From: Fomitopsis serialis
Lineage: Eukaryota > Basidiomycota > Agaricomycetes > Polyporales > Fomitopsidaceae
Direction of reading: 5' to 3'
DNA: 11,214 nt
Assembly (NCBI RefSeq): GCF_022376445.1
Contig: NW_025955751.1
Coordinates: 1 to 11,214, forward strand
Shown here piece after piece: positions 1-8,843 of the stretch; positions within the stretch are counted from its first letter, which is position 1, and each line of letters opens with the position of its first letter. The translations under genes were made by a program, and so were the position numbers. The notes beneath the pieces were generated by a model. It was not told where the DNA came from, did not search any database, and worked only from the letters and a program-made list of their open reading frames with translations.

Positions 1-32
1 GCGAGCCTTGTCTGGTCACAGTGAGAAGCGCC

Positions 33-73
33 AGGAGCGACGCGTAGGCCTGTCAAAGCAAGGAGCGACGCGT
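33..73. repeat. 13-bp direct repeat pair
   Basis: The 13-mer AGGAGCGACGCGT occurs at 33-45 and again at 61-73, 28 bp apart, which is close to the period of a short tandem array or two same-face protein sites. The bases between the copies do not match. The window starts just before the first copy, so more copies could lie to the left. Confidence 0.6.
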
Positions 74-725
74 CAGCTGGGCAGGATACCATAGAAGTGA
101 TGGAGACATACGTAGGCCGAATATGGGATTTCGAACAAGGAAGCGGGGTTGCGTTCGTGTTTGTCTCGTAGGCGCACCGAGAATCAGTTGGTATGCGCCA
201 ACCGAGAGGGCGAGCACGCAAGAAGTCTGATACCTTTGAAAGCGAGGATGATCGGTCCGCCTGTCGTTCTACATATCGTGCTACTTTGGGCCGCTCTCTG
301 TCGCATTCAAGAACATATGTCCGAGCGTCAGAGGTGCAGATCGACATTGTAACCACGAAGGTCAAGACAGAAGCGATGGCAGCGAGCACGGGGATATTCA
401 GTGGATTATCCCATTGATCACTGCTCATAAGTGTGAACATCTGCGACGAAAGAAAGACGGATGATACACACCTGACCAGGCCCAACATTGTCGGGAAAGC
501 AGCGTCCATGGTGGCTGCAATGGAGTGGTAGCAGAACACCTCTGCGCCTATCGCTTTATAGCAGCGACAACCGCTCGCACCGCACCCGATAAGCTGATTC
601 AGGGCTTACGCAGACCTTCACAGTTGTGTGACAGCGAAGTGTGAGCGAATCAAGAAGCAAATGAGCGACTTACGGAGAGGCCCAGTACTAGGGCAGACTG
701 TTTCTCCGCCGATCTCGGGGCCGCC

Positions 726-743
726 AATTTGCGTACGCAAATT
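726..743. repeat. 18-bp perfect palindrome
   Basis: AATTTGCGTACGCAAATT reads the same on both strands with no spacer. By simple base counting, a perfect 18-bp palindrome is expected well under once in 11 kb. It could be a dimeric transcription-factor site or chance. It lies just upstream of, or inside, the weak plus-strand gene candidate. Confidence 0.7.
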
Positions 744-757
744 GACTCGGATGCAAG

Positions 758-1005
758 AGCGCTCGAGATATGATAGCAATTGGGTCAGCGGGACGACTGC
801 AAGTATGGTTCATAGAAGGCCTGACGGACCCTGCGCCTGCCGTCGTTGATAACAAGAACTTGAAGAAGGATGCCCGAGTCTTCGCGAGTAAGTATCATAC
901 GCTGATTCGCATGCTATTCCATCAATTCCAACTACAGCTGACACCGTTCTAATAGCAGAACTGAGGGCGCGACGACGAGCACAAGCAACTCAAGCTAAGG
1001 TCTGA
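758..1005 (+). CDS. Possible 3' end of an unrecognised plus-strand gene
   Basis: This is a weak candidate. An open stretch from about 758 encodes a sequence containing LQVWFIEGLTDPAPAVVDNK and ends at a good donor (GTAAGT at 888). Two acceptors, CTACAG ending at 937 and AATAG ending at 955, both return to the same frame. That frame closes at TGA 1003-1005 after an Arg/Ala/Gln-rich basic tail. A possible preceding exon includes ATG 661 and ends before 685, joining in phase across an intron of about 73 nt. I recognise no family. The coding signal is short, and the case rests mainly on well-formed splice signals in phase. It would converge on the carboxylesterase. Confidence 0.25.
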
Positions 1006-1720
1006 AACTGAAGCTGAAGATCTGCAGAGCAGGGAGCAGGCCTTGCGAGTCGATGTCTGTGTTCCTCAGGCTCAGACAGTCACGGTGCACACTGCAATAA
1101 ATTGTGCGGACCACCGCCGTGCCGGGCCGGCCGACGCCACTGGCGTCCGGCGATGTATCCGAATGTGGCAATCGTGCCACAGACATGTTGTTCGGGCGTC
1201 TCTCTACTTTGGGCAGCGACTACTTCCATGCAGAGCTCCTCAATCTTCCGACTACCACACAAACCTGCATGCTTGGTGTGATACAAGCGGGTCTCATCTG
1301 CAGCCCTTGACGAGGGACTCTGCTATACTCGTTACCTGCGACGTCGACCAACATCGTCTCGCAGTTGCCTTCGCTCGATGAGTGTGTTTGTTGCGAACGT
1401 ATTCGCGGTGATGCATTTTGATTCTATCTGCGGTCGTCCCCAATACCTGTCTAAACATGGCTGAATTTGCTACTAGGCTGCGCGACTGCTGTTCTCGTTG
1501 TCCAGTACGTCCACTGCTGTGCCGTCAACGAGGTGCCGTGCCACAGCTCCGTCCACTGACCTGTGAACCAACTGTGAACTGAAGACATTGCTCGTGTTTT
1601 ATAGTACTCGGCGACATCACAGCTTCGTCTCTGACGTTGTACAGTGTTGTTGCAAGTACTCTTGGACACACCAGCAACAGCGACTCGCTCGCATGCGAAG
1701 CGCAAGACCAATGTCAACGT

Positions 1721-1732
1721 AATTTATATTTT
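1721..1732 (-). terminator. Likely 3'-end (polyadenylation) element of the esterase gene
   Basis: On the minus strand the block reads AAAATATAAATT and lies about 55 nt after the esterase stop codon. Fungal 3' ends commonly use degenerate A-rich and AT-rich elements rather than strict AATAAA, so position and composition fit. This is inferred from sequence only, and the cleavage site is not visible. Confidence 0.35.
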
Positions 1733-1749
1733 AGACCTCCAAACAGCCA

Positions 1750-1765
1750 TTGATCAATCGATCAA
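1750..1765. repeat. Small inverted repeat in the esterase 3' region
   Basis: TTGATC-AATC-GATCAA gives a 6-bp stem with a 4-nt loop, about 20 nt beyond the esterase stop. It could form a weak hairpin in the transcript, but it is short enough to be chance. Confidence 0.35.
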
Positions 1766-1785
1766 CATCCCACCCAACGCTAACA

Positions 1786-3931
1786 TCAACGATGGAAGGC
1801 ATGATTCAGCGACAAGATAGTGTTAATCCCGTCAGCACGGTATGTGTCCGCCTCCACCCATGCAAGTGCCGTTACATTCGCGTCCCAGACAATGTCCTGA
1901 GGATTACTGTTGTCATAAACCGGCCAGAGGGCGTTTCGGTATCCCGAGCCTGAAGCTGTTTGGATCTAAGTCGTTGATGAAGCTCGCCCAGGAACTGCTC
2001 ATCAGCTTCGCGAGGCTGTAGTAGCTCTCCGGGACGCCGCCGAAGGGGTCGGGCGTCACGTCGTAGCCATAGCCTCCTGTGTTGTCGAAGACGAACGAGA
2101 CCTCCTGGAAGTGGTTCACACCGGAGTAGATGGTGTTCCCGTTTGGTCGCGTGTTGAAGCGGTAGCAGTACGCCGCATTCCCCCGGCCGTCCAGGTCTGA
2201 CACTGGTAGCGCCGGGCGGCGATGAAGGTTGCGTCGCCTTTCCGGTATGGGTGAGCTGAGCCTCCACTTATCAGTCCAGCAAACTCTCACCTGCATACGC
2301 AGACGTCCGTCTATACCTAATGAAGGGTGAACAATGGTGCTCAGCGCACACAAGTAACATCATGCTTACTCTAGCCCGTAGTTGCCACTGAGGCGAGTGC
2401 ATCCGAGGTCCACAGGAATCCCTTCGCAGGGGTCGTCGGGATAGGCGTTAAGGATTAGATCTCCAAGAGCGGGTGCCAATCCAATGAAAGGATGAAGCGT
2501 TCCAGCTATGTATAGGAGAGCGTCAACACGCACCAAATCAACAAACTGAAACAGACCTCACACGCAAGGACCTCCAAGAACTGCTCGGAGGTGTTGACGC
2601 CTGTCGGCCCAAACGACGTACCCTCGTCCGTGTTCGCGCCCGAGATGATCGGCACATGGACGAACTCGCCCACCTCGAGCTGGTAGCTCGCGAGCCTCGT
2701 GAACATGTCCCCGTCAAGCACGACGAACCACTGCGTCGCGTTCGTCGTGTTGAGCGCCGCGTTGATCGTGTCGAAGGGCGTCGCGCGGAGGCACCCGAGC
2801 ACGTCGATCGACTCCGTGCACCCGACGTTGTCCACGACCGCCTGGTACATCGGCGTATAGTAGTCCGCGGTGAACATCGCGTTGGCTTGTAGGGAGTTGC
2901 CAGACTCCATGATCGCGCCGCGGAAGAGGTTGTCGTCTCGTCCGTTGTAGGCGACGAGGTGGAAGCCGACCGACTGTGCGCCCGCGCTTTCGCCTGTGTG
3001 TGTGGAATCAGCGCAGAATTATGTGCACTGTAAGAGCTCACTTACCCCAGATCGTGACTTTCGTTGGATCACCTGTGGAAGCGTTAACTGGGCAGACCCC
3101 GTAGGATCATCAAGCCTACACACCGCCGAAAGACGCGATGTTTTCCTGGAGCCAGTGCAAGGCCAACCTCTGATCTCTCAATCCCATGTTGTTCGTGCCC
3201 TCCCCCGCAAGCTGACCCGATGCCAAGAATCCCCTGCGATCATTGTTGAGTGCGAGATTGACTCATACTCTGCAATTATACTTACCAAGCTGAGAGACGA
3301 TAGGCAATGGATACACCGATGAAGGGCTTATCCACCTCTACTCCGTTATTGACAATGAAGGAGAGGTTGTACCGTTGGTCGGGCGTGCCACCCTCGTAGA
3401 AGCCGCCGCCCTGAAGACAATACGCGAGTCAATCGCATCCTCCAGAAATGCAAGCAAAGCAGGAACGTACGTGAATCCAAACCCCAACAGGCAACGGCTC
3501 GTCATAATCTGAGTAGTTTGCGGGCCGAATCACGTTGAGGTACAGGCAGTCTTCGCTGATCGCATATCCCCACTGATCACTCTGTGCGTGCGCTTTATTG
3601 AATAAGGCCGCAATCTATTCAGGTTCTCATGCGGATGGACTCACGCCGTATCCCACGCATTCAGGACTATACGTAGTCGCATTTCGGACGCCAGTGAAGG
3701 ACGAGTTCAACGCCTCAGGATTCGCGAAGCGTAGGTCACCGAGGGAGGCTGAGCGTATGGAATCCCAAGGAAGAAATCCTGGTTGTACTCCGGGACATAT
3801 CTGCCAGAGTAGGTTCCATTCAGCGTGTTTGCGGTCGGCGCGTTCGCACTCGAGCTCTGAGCGCTGCCCGGAGCTGCCACGAAGGCCGCGACTGCCAAGA
3901 GCCACCAAGGAGACGAGAAACGCGGAAGCAT
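1786..3931 (-). pseudogene. Secreted type B carboxylesterase/lipase-like gene with three frameshifts
   Basis: An alpha/beta-hydrolase of the carboxylesterase/cholinesterase/fungal lipase family, hydrolysing ester bonds, probably outside the cell. Exons: 3645-3931, 3471-3581, 3286-3410, 3124-3233, 3046-3072, 2562-2993, 2370-2505, 2291-2316, 1786-2237. All introns are 51-63 nt and phase-consistent. The start has a clear signal peptide (WWLLAVAAFVAAPGSA). Landmarks in order are FLGIPYAQPP, EDCLYLNV, the oxyanion motif WIHGGG across exons 2/3, the nucleophile GESAG at the exon 5/6 junction, the acidic residue region GANTDEGTSFGP, the catalytic histidine in NHFQE, and C-terminal EADTYRADG. Allowing for the indels, about 568 aa, normal for the family. 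The frame breaks at about 3741 (one base missing), 2183 (one base missing) and 1948 (one extra or two missing). Read literally, it stops after 74 residues. Intact splice sites suggest recent decay or sequencing error. A TATA-like box lies upstream. Confidence 0.85.
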
Positions 3932-4673
3932 CGTGGCGCAGTCAGCAACGTACCTCAGGCTGTCGTCCGTGGCTTCCAGTCCTCCAGGGCAATTGCACTT
4001 ATAGCCACGACGCGACCCTCACCGAGCTCGGAAATGATCATGAGTCCAAGCTCGGGACAAGCTCGGCCTTGGATGTGGCTCACATTGCAGTGCAGGCGGT
4101 CATGGTCGCATCGTCTGGGAAGGAGAGCAGCACGGAGACGATGCGCGTAGGTCATGCGAAGGCGATTCTGACGATCTCGGGCACCCGTGGGTCGCAGCGC
4201 GGTGGGCAATTGCAAGCTTATTTTAAATGTGACGGCATGCATGGTGATCGCGTGCAGGAGTGTGAGCGGATTACATGCCTGTCGGGCCGCTGGAGAAGAA
4301 GCACCAGTTAGCAGATGTAGGACGGGGCTCTTACGGCCCGCTATGCGTACAGAATGGCGCATCATTGGGAACCCTTGTGATCAGACAGTCCGACTTTCAC
4401 AACGTGTAAATTGTCCTCAATCTGAGCTTGCAGGCTCATGTCTGTCCTAAGACGTGACTAAAGCCGATGAGCAACCTTTGAAAGCTGGATGATGGAGACT
4501 GGCCCCAGCACGTAGTAGTGCCCCGTACGCAGACCCCAAGTGCAACCTGTTGAACATGACGGGTCAGGACGGTCGTGTAAAGCCACGAACGAATTTGTGA
4601 TTGCTAAGCCAGCCGCAGAACGTACAGAATCATACAACGAGGGTTTTGTGACAGTTAGCAAAGCGTCAAATAT
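3932..4673. other. Intergenic region upstream of the carboxylesterase
   Basis: This is the gap between the esterase start and the F-box gene stop. A 237-codon plus frame (3598-4311) runs across part of it, but it is antisense to esterase exon 1 and has no domain. Nothing else looks coding. It should hold the esterase promoter, including a TATA-like sequence near 4000, and the 3' untranslated region of the F-box gene. Confidence 0.5.
3998..4005 (-). promoter_or_regulatory. TATA-like box of the carboxylesterase
   Basis: The minus strand reads GGCTATAAGTG, with TATAAG at 3998-4003, about 67-72 nt before the esterase ATG (3931). This spacing is plausible for a fungal TATA element followed by a short 5' leader. 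It is the only good TATA match I see close to that start. Assignment is by motif and position only. Confidence 0.4.
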
Positions 4674-6611
4674 TCACCGATCCAGGCCAGCAGAAAAGAT
4701 CTCCCGTCTTATGTGTACGCCATAACGGATGCGTATCACATCCTCGCGTACTCTGGAAGGAGGGCAAACTATGAGCGACCATAATGTCAAGAAAGGTGTG
4801 AGTACTCACGTCAATATACCCAAGGCTTTCAACTTCTGGAACGCGTGTCTCACTCGCTCAGCTCGCCATCGCGCCTCTAGGAATGCCAATTGCCTAGAGA
4901 GAGGGTCTCTGAGCGAGTTGTAGTAGTCATTTGCCGAGACTTTGAACGTAACATGCTCCAGGCGACGAAATCTCGGAGATGACAATATTTCATCTAGTCG
5001 GGAGGTTGCAACAAGTGGCAGCCAGCTGTCATGCAGCCGATAGTACTCGGTTGGGATGATGCTTATGAGCTGAACATCTAACGATAGGTTTCGCAGCGTT
5101 TCCGGATTGACGTTGGACAGCACGATTCCGAGCCAAGACAGGCTGGTCTCGTTCTCGATGTAAGGGATCGTTATTTCAAGAGACTCCAAGTTTGGATTGC
5201 TGTGAGCGAGTTTGAGATGTTCCTCTGTTGATAGGTCGCACGATTGTTGGAGTATAAATATCGCCAAGACAGCGTAGTGAACTCACCAACAGCGCCAATC
5301 ATCTCTTTCTCCTCCACACGACTATATCGCCAACCAGTGAGCTGCAGGCGGAGGCTTCGTAGTGCTAATCCGGCGTGTCGTAGCAATTGGCTGATGCCTG
5401 ATCCTCCGAGGTCATGGATAGTAAAAGCATGGCGAGTATTGCGATGGTTTGGATCGGAACATTCATGTAGTTTGTATTCACGAAAGGACCGCAGGTTTGC
5501 TGCAAGCTCCGTGATTTGTCCGTCAGGAGTGATGAGGGTGAGTACCCTTGTAATATCCTTGATGAAGGCGTACATGCTTCCCTCCTTATCGAGTTTGACA
5601 GGTGCGTAAGAATTGATATGGAGGGTTCGTAAGGTCGGATGACGGGTTTGGATATCAGCAGGGCCAATGACGCCTACTTTCTTCCAGAATATGGTCTGGC
5701 ATTCGAGCCGAGTGAGACAGGCGATCGCGAGAATGGTTTCCTTGAATTCGTGTGCGGATGGAAGGATTAAGTTGCGCAGGACAAGTGTCGATAGAGAGTT
5801 GAAGGTTGATAAGCCCTGATATAAGGCATTACCGAGGGGAAGAGGTCGGTTTGTCTTCCATTCGCCGCGCGTGATGCAAAGACGCTCCAAGCCTTGCAGC
5901 TTTCGCGCAAACATAAGGACGAAAGTAAGCAGGCTGTCCAATGGCCACGCTCGCTTTTCGTAGGCTTCCGCAACCGCAGGTATCCCGAAATGTGATCCGC
6001 ACAGTACGACGTTCTTGACCATCGTGAAGAGTGCTGGTCGTGCGGTCGCTGCACGAAAGAACCTCTGGATAATAATCCTATGGAGGAATATGTGATCGGT
6101 GAACAGTTGTGTCTGAGCTTTGCGTCGCCAAGCCCGACATGTGAGGGAGCACGCCCGCAGTGTCCTCTCGCGGTCATTGAGCCACATAACGTCCTCGTCC
6201 ACCGGCACGCATTCTATGATGTGTTCGCAGACCTCGAGCGGCACACGAGGTAGACCAGCAGCCCTTCTTGCAGCCGTGGATACTAGGCATGCAGTCGCCC
6301 CGGATCCGGACTGATTCACAAGGTTTGAGAACAGTTAGTGCAGGAAGAGACGGTCTACTTACATAGTCTTCGTCCCAGTTGTTGTGGCTCCAGTGCACAC
6401 CTTCGCTATGGTTATCGTGGACTACTGACATGAGATCAGCGTAAACCTCCTCATTACGAGGATAATAGAGGTCCTGTAAGGTACCGTCAAACACCAGGGA
6501 AGCATGCACGACGGAGTGAATAGCATACATACCGCTGGCATGAGCCGTAGATCGCTGGTGAGGATTATTAAAGTCATGACTTTGCCCGAGTCGTGGGGGA
6601 GGCGGTGCCAT
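4674..6611 (-). CDS. F-box protein with probable leucine-rich-repeat-like C-terminal part
   Basis: Probable substrate-recognition subunit of an SCF-type ubiquitin ligase, a large family in agaricomycetes. Preferred exons: 6363-6611, 5287-6310, 4810-5224, 4674-4752 (588 aa). Introns are 52, 62 and 57 nt; the first has a CTAAC branch site. The F-box is at about residues 103-150: LPRVPLEVCEHIIECVP, then LRACSLTCRAW and the aromatic/basic tail. Later segments such as STLVLRNLILP, PTLRTLHINS, NLESLEITIPYI and LRNLSLDVQL look like degenerate leucine-rich repeats; I see no catalytic domain. The F-box-encoding exon has no upstream ATG of its own, so a preceding exon is needed. The start is uncertain: ATG 6611 gives an open exon, but a well-formed GTATGT...TTACAG intron (6474-6532) with ATG 6577 is equally readable. 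The target protein cannot be predicted. Confidence 0.75.
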
Positions 6612-7326
6612 GTTGAAGTCGCTACTCCTGTATATCAGACCAGTCGCTCAAAGTACCGTGACGGCTTCCCGAACAAGATCAAAGGTCCATGTGCATGCAG
6701 CGCACTATCGATGAACTGCCTTGTTCAAATGTAGACACCAGAGACCGAGAAACTGGGGCTTTCGAACGGCAGAAGGTAGTTCAATTGGTCATGCTCCGGA
6801 GGCAACGAGAACCTGTACACACCTCGATACGGTGATCAGGCCGATTGTGTTCATCGTCTATTCAACCTGACTTGATAAGACTGCGACGAGTCATTTCACC
6901 CTACAAGGAGGTTGCTCATCTACCGCACAGACTATCAGAAATTACCGGTTTTGAAATCGCAACTAATGCTCACCTTACGAACCGTCAAGCTTGTCACTTG
7001 AGGGCTCGGGTTTGACATGCACCACGATGGGCGAGATAGCGTATGTGCATCCAGAACGTACCCAGAACGTATCGTGTGAGCCATCAGCATACTAAGAAGT
7101 GACCAATGCATCGCATTCGACGGACGGAACCTCCGCCGCAAATATCTCAGCAAACAACACCGACATGGCTTCGATACGCAGCGATGACTTCTCCGAAGAT
7201 TTCACCTCCGAAATGGATTTGTTCTGGTAAGGCGCGTAATCATTCCTCATCAAACGACGCTGCAGTGCCAGGAAGGTGATCCTAATTCCATGCAGAGGAA
7301 ATGGTGAGTTCTTTGTAGCGTCTGGG
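6612..7326. other. Intergenic region between dehydrogenase and F-box gene
   Basis: No gene is supported. Two minus-strand open frames (6935-7153 and 7092-7385) continue past the dehydrogenase stop, but have no recognisable domain and partly copy its last exon in another frame. The region should hold the dehydrogenase 3' untranslated region and the F-box promoter. A 10-bp tandem repeat is at 7051-7071. I see no strong TATA box next to the F-box start, only a weak GATATACA about 20-30 nt upstream of 6611. Confidence 0.45.
7051..7071. repeat. 10-bp tandem direct repeat
   Basis: CCAGAACGTA is present at 7051-7060 and 7062-7071, separated by one base. It lies in non-coding sequence downstream of the dehydrogenase. 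Two adjacent copies could be a local slippage duplication or paired protein sites; nothing else supports a function. Confidence 0.6.
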
Positions 7327-8801
7327 TTACTTGTCCCTGACTTCGTTCTCCAGCCAGTCCCACAGGCGTGCGCAAGCCTGGTCATCGTACGCCTCGGATC
7401 GAGCGCGGTCGGCTATGCGTGCCCATGGAACGACGTACTATATAGCCAGAGGACGTCATTAACGCGAACCGCAGCGCCGGTGGTGAAAGACTGACCTCGC
7501 CGTTGTGGTCGAGTGCCTCCGGCATGGTCCCCGCCCAGAGCTGGGTGAGCGCACCATACTCTACTGGGTATCTCTTCAAGAAGAGGTTCTGTGGGTGGCC
7601 GTCCTCAGGTACTGCAGAGCGGCTCCCTACAAGGTTCGTTTGCTCACAGTGAAGGCGAGGTTGAACTTCGAGGCGTGACGCAGGATGCCCGTATAGATGT
7701 TGCCTGTTGCGTTCAGCTGATGATGCTCGCCGAGTTAGAAATACTCACCGGGGTTCACAGACAGGGAAACAATACCCTGATCGCCATAGCGCTTCGCATA
7801 TTCGCGAGCGAGCATGACGCAGGCCTGAATTGAGTACGATCATGAAGTATGCAGCGCAATAGAGGAGAGAACACGTCGCCCCTACCAGTTTGCTTTGAAA
7901 ATACATGACGTCACTGCCAGCCTTCCTTCGCTGCGGTGTATCCTTGAATACGTCGAAGCTGAGCGGCGAGAGATATTGTGCAAATGATGACAACCAGATG
8001 ATGCGAGCATGATGGTCTGGGGATGTGTCCTTCACGGCCTGGAGAGCAGGCATAAGCAATTGCGTCAGAAGGAAGTGGCCTGATGATATGGCGTGTCATC
8101 AGAAGAGGTGCAGGCTCTGCGTGTCATAATGGCCCACCGACTACATTCGTTCCGAAAGTCATGTCGTATCCATCATCGGTGAGCCAGTCGATGGGTATAT
8201 TGGAAACACCGCTGTGGGGAAACAAAAAAAAAGTTGAGAGCTGTGCACCGTGTTCTAGCACGTCATACGTACGCATTGTTGTATAAGATATGCAGTTCCT
8301 TCTCAATGCTATGCTCGAGGTCAGTCAACGACACTACGGAGAGTTGACATCGAACTCGCCTAAGAAACTTGTGTGCAGTTTGACGTACGGACGCCAGGTT
8401 GGCCAGGTTGAGCTCCAAGAAGAGCGCTTCTTTCCCTGTCTTCGCTTTCAGCTCCTCGATAGCGTCTTGCGCCTTCTTCTCATCTCGTGCCGCCATGTAC
8501 ACCTTGGCGTTGTGCTCCAGCAAAACCTGGGCGTTCGACGGCAATCAACCTCAAGTCCAACGTCCACGACTGAAAGAACCCACTCTCACGGTCTCCTTGC
8601 CTATCCCGTTGTTGCCACCTGTCGATGGAGCGTAAGTACTAAGGAATACTCTGCGAACTGCTTGAGACGAGGGATACCTGTCACTAGAATCACCCGCCCG
8701 CTGAGGTCCGTAATGTGATCCGCGCTGAACACGGGTTCCGGAGGGCGGGATTGCCTATGTATAGCCCCGCCATACTTGACGAAAGACCACAAAGCATCCA
8801 T
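7327..8801 (-). CDS. Short-chain dehydrogenase/reductase, retinol dehydrogenase-like
   Basis: Classical SDR that should reduce or oxidise a carbonyl/alcohol with NAD(P)(H); the substrate is unknown. Exons: 8678-8801, 8590-8618, 8360-8526, 8273-8308, 8138-8211, 7886-8079, 7749-7824, 7648-7703, 7496-7588, 7327-7437, giving 319 aa, normal for the RDH/WWOX-like branch. Visible motifs: DLSGRVILVTGGNNGIGKET (cofactor-binding glycine motif, residues 41-48), NNAG (117-120), catalytic Asn in TNVVGHF (141), Ser in IIWLSS (174/175), Tyr203-x-x-x-Lys207 (YFQSK), and SVNPG (230-234). The C-terminal part, with YGALTQLWAGTMPEA and a WARIADRA...LWDWLE end, matches many fungal members. No signal peptide is evident, so it is probably intracellular. 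Intron 3 has a GC donor. The helix after the glycine motif is two residues shorter than usual. No frameshifts; the gene looks functional. Confidence 0.9.
8309..8359 (-). other. GC-AG intron (intron 3 of the dehydrogenase)
   Basis: The exon ends CTTAG and the intron begins GCGAGT rather than GTGAGT. It ends CATAG, with a GACTGAC branch-like sequence near the 3' end. Splicing gives FLSIEKELHILYNNAG, matching the usual family spacing. The intron is 51 nt and stop-free, so retention would insert 17 residues without breaking the frame. GC-AG introns are a known minor class of U2-type introns. Confidence 0.7.
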
Positions 8802-8843
8802 AGCGAAATGTTTCGTAAAGTCAATACCGTCGTAGTGCGACTC

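Larger units (their letters stand above)
1..745. other. Left flank without a recognised gene
   Basis: I see no gene family here on either strand. The longest open frames are under 80 codons and show no domain. A plus-strand frame at 193-417 is rich in Arg/Ser and could be an exon, but has no recognisable motif. The stretch holds a 13-bp direct repeat (33-45 and 61-73) and most of an 18-bp palindrome (726-743). It may include upstream exons of the weak plus-strand gene proposed at 758-1005. Confidence 0.4.
1006..1785. other. Intergenic region downstream of the carboxylesterase
   Basis: No supported gene. A 112-codon plus frame (1043-1381) and an 88-codon minus frame (1451-1717) are open, but show no domain, signal peptide or convincing splice partners. 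The right part holds the esterase 3' untranslated region, with an AT-rich block at 1721-1732 and a small hairpin at 1750-1765. Confidence 0.45.

Noticed and set aside
1872..2267. 131-codon minus-strand frame
   Set aside because: It is an out-of-frame reading of esterase exon 9. The conserved esterase blocks are in the other two frames.
2538..3041. 167-codon Ser/Arg/Thr-rich minus-strand frame
   Set aside because: It is the shadow of esterase exon 6, where the conserved frame contains GESAG and GANTDEGTSFGP.
3598..4311. 237-codon plus-strand open frame
   Set aside because: It lies antisense to esterase exon 1 and its promoter, and has no domain or consistent codon bias. The minus-strand signal peptide and esterase motifs explain the region.
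8224..8232. Run of nine A on the plus strand
   Set aside because: It is the pyrimidine tract of dehydrogenase intron 4 on the minus strand, not a terminator or a retroposon tail.
1786..8801. Secondary-metabolite gene cluster
   Set aside because: An esterase, an F-box gene and an SDR side by side lack any backbone synthase, P450 or transporter, so a cluster is not supported.
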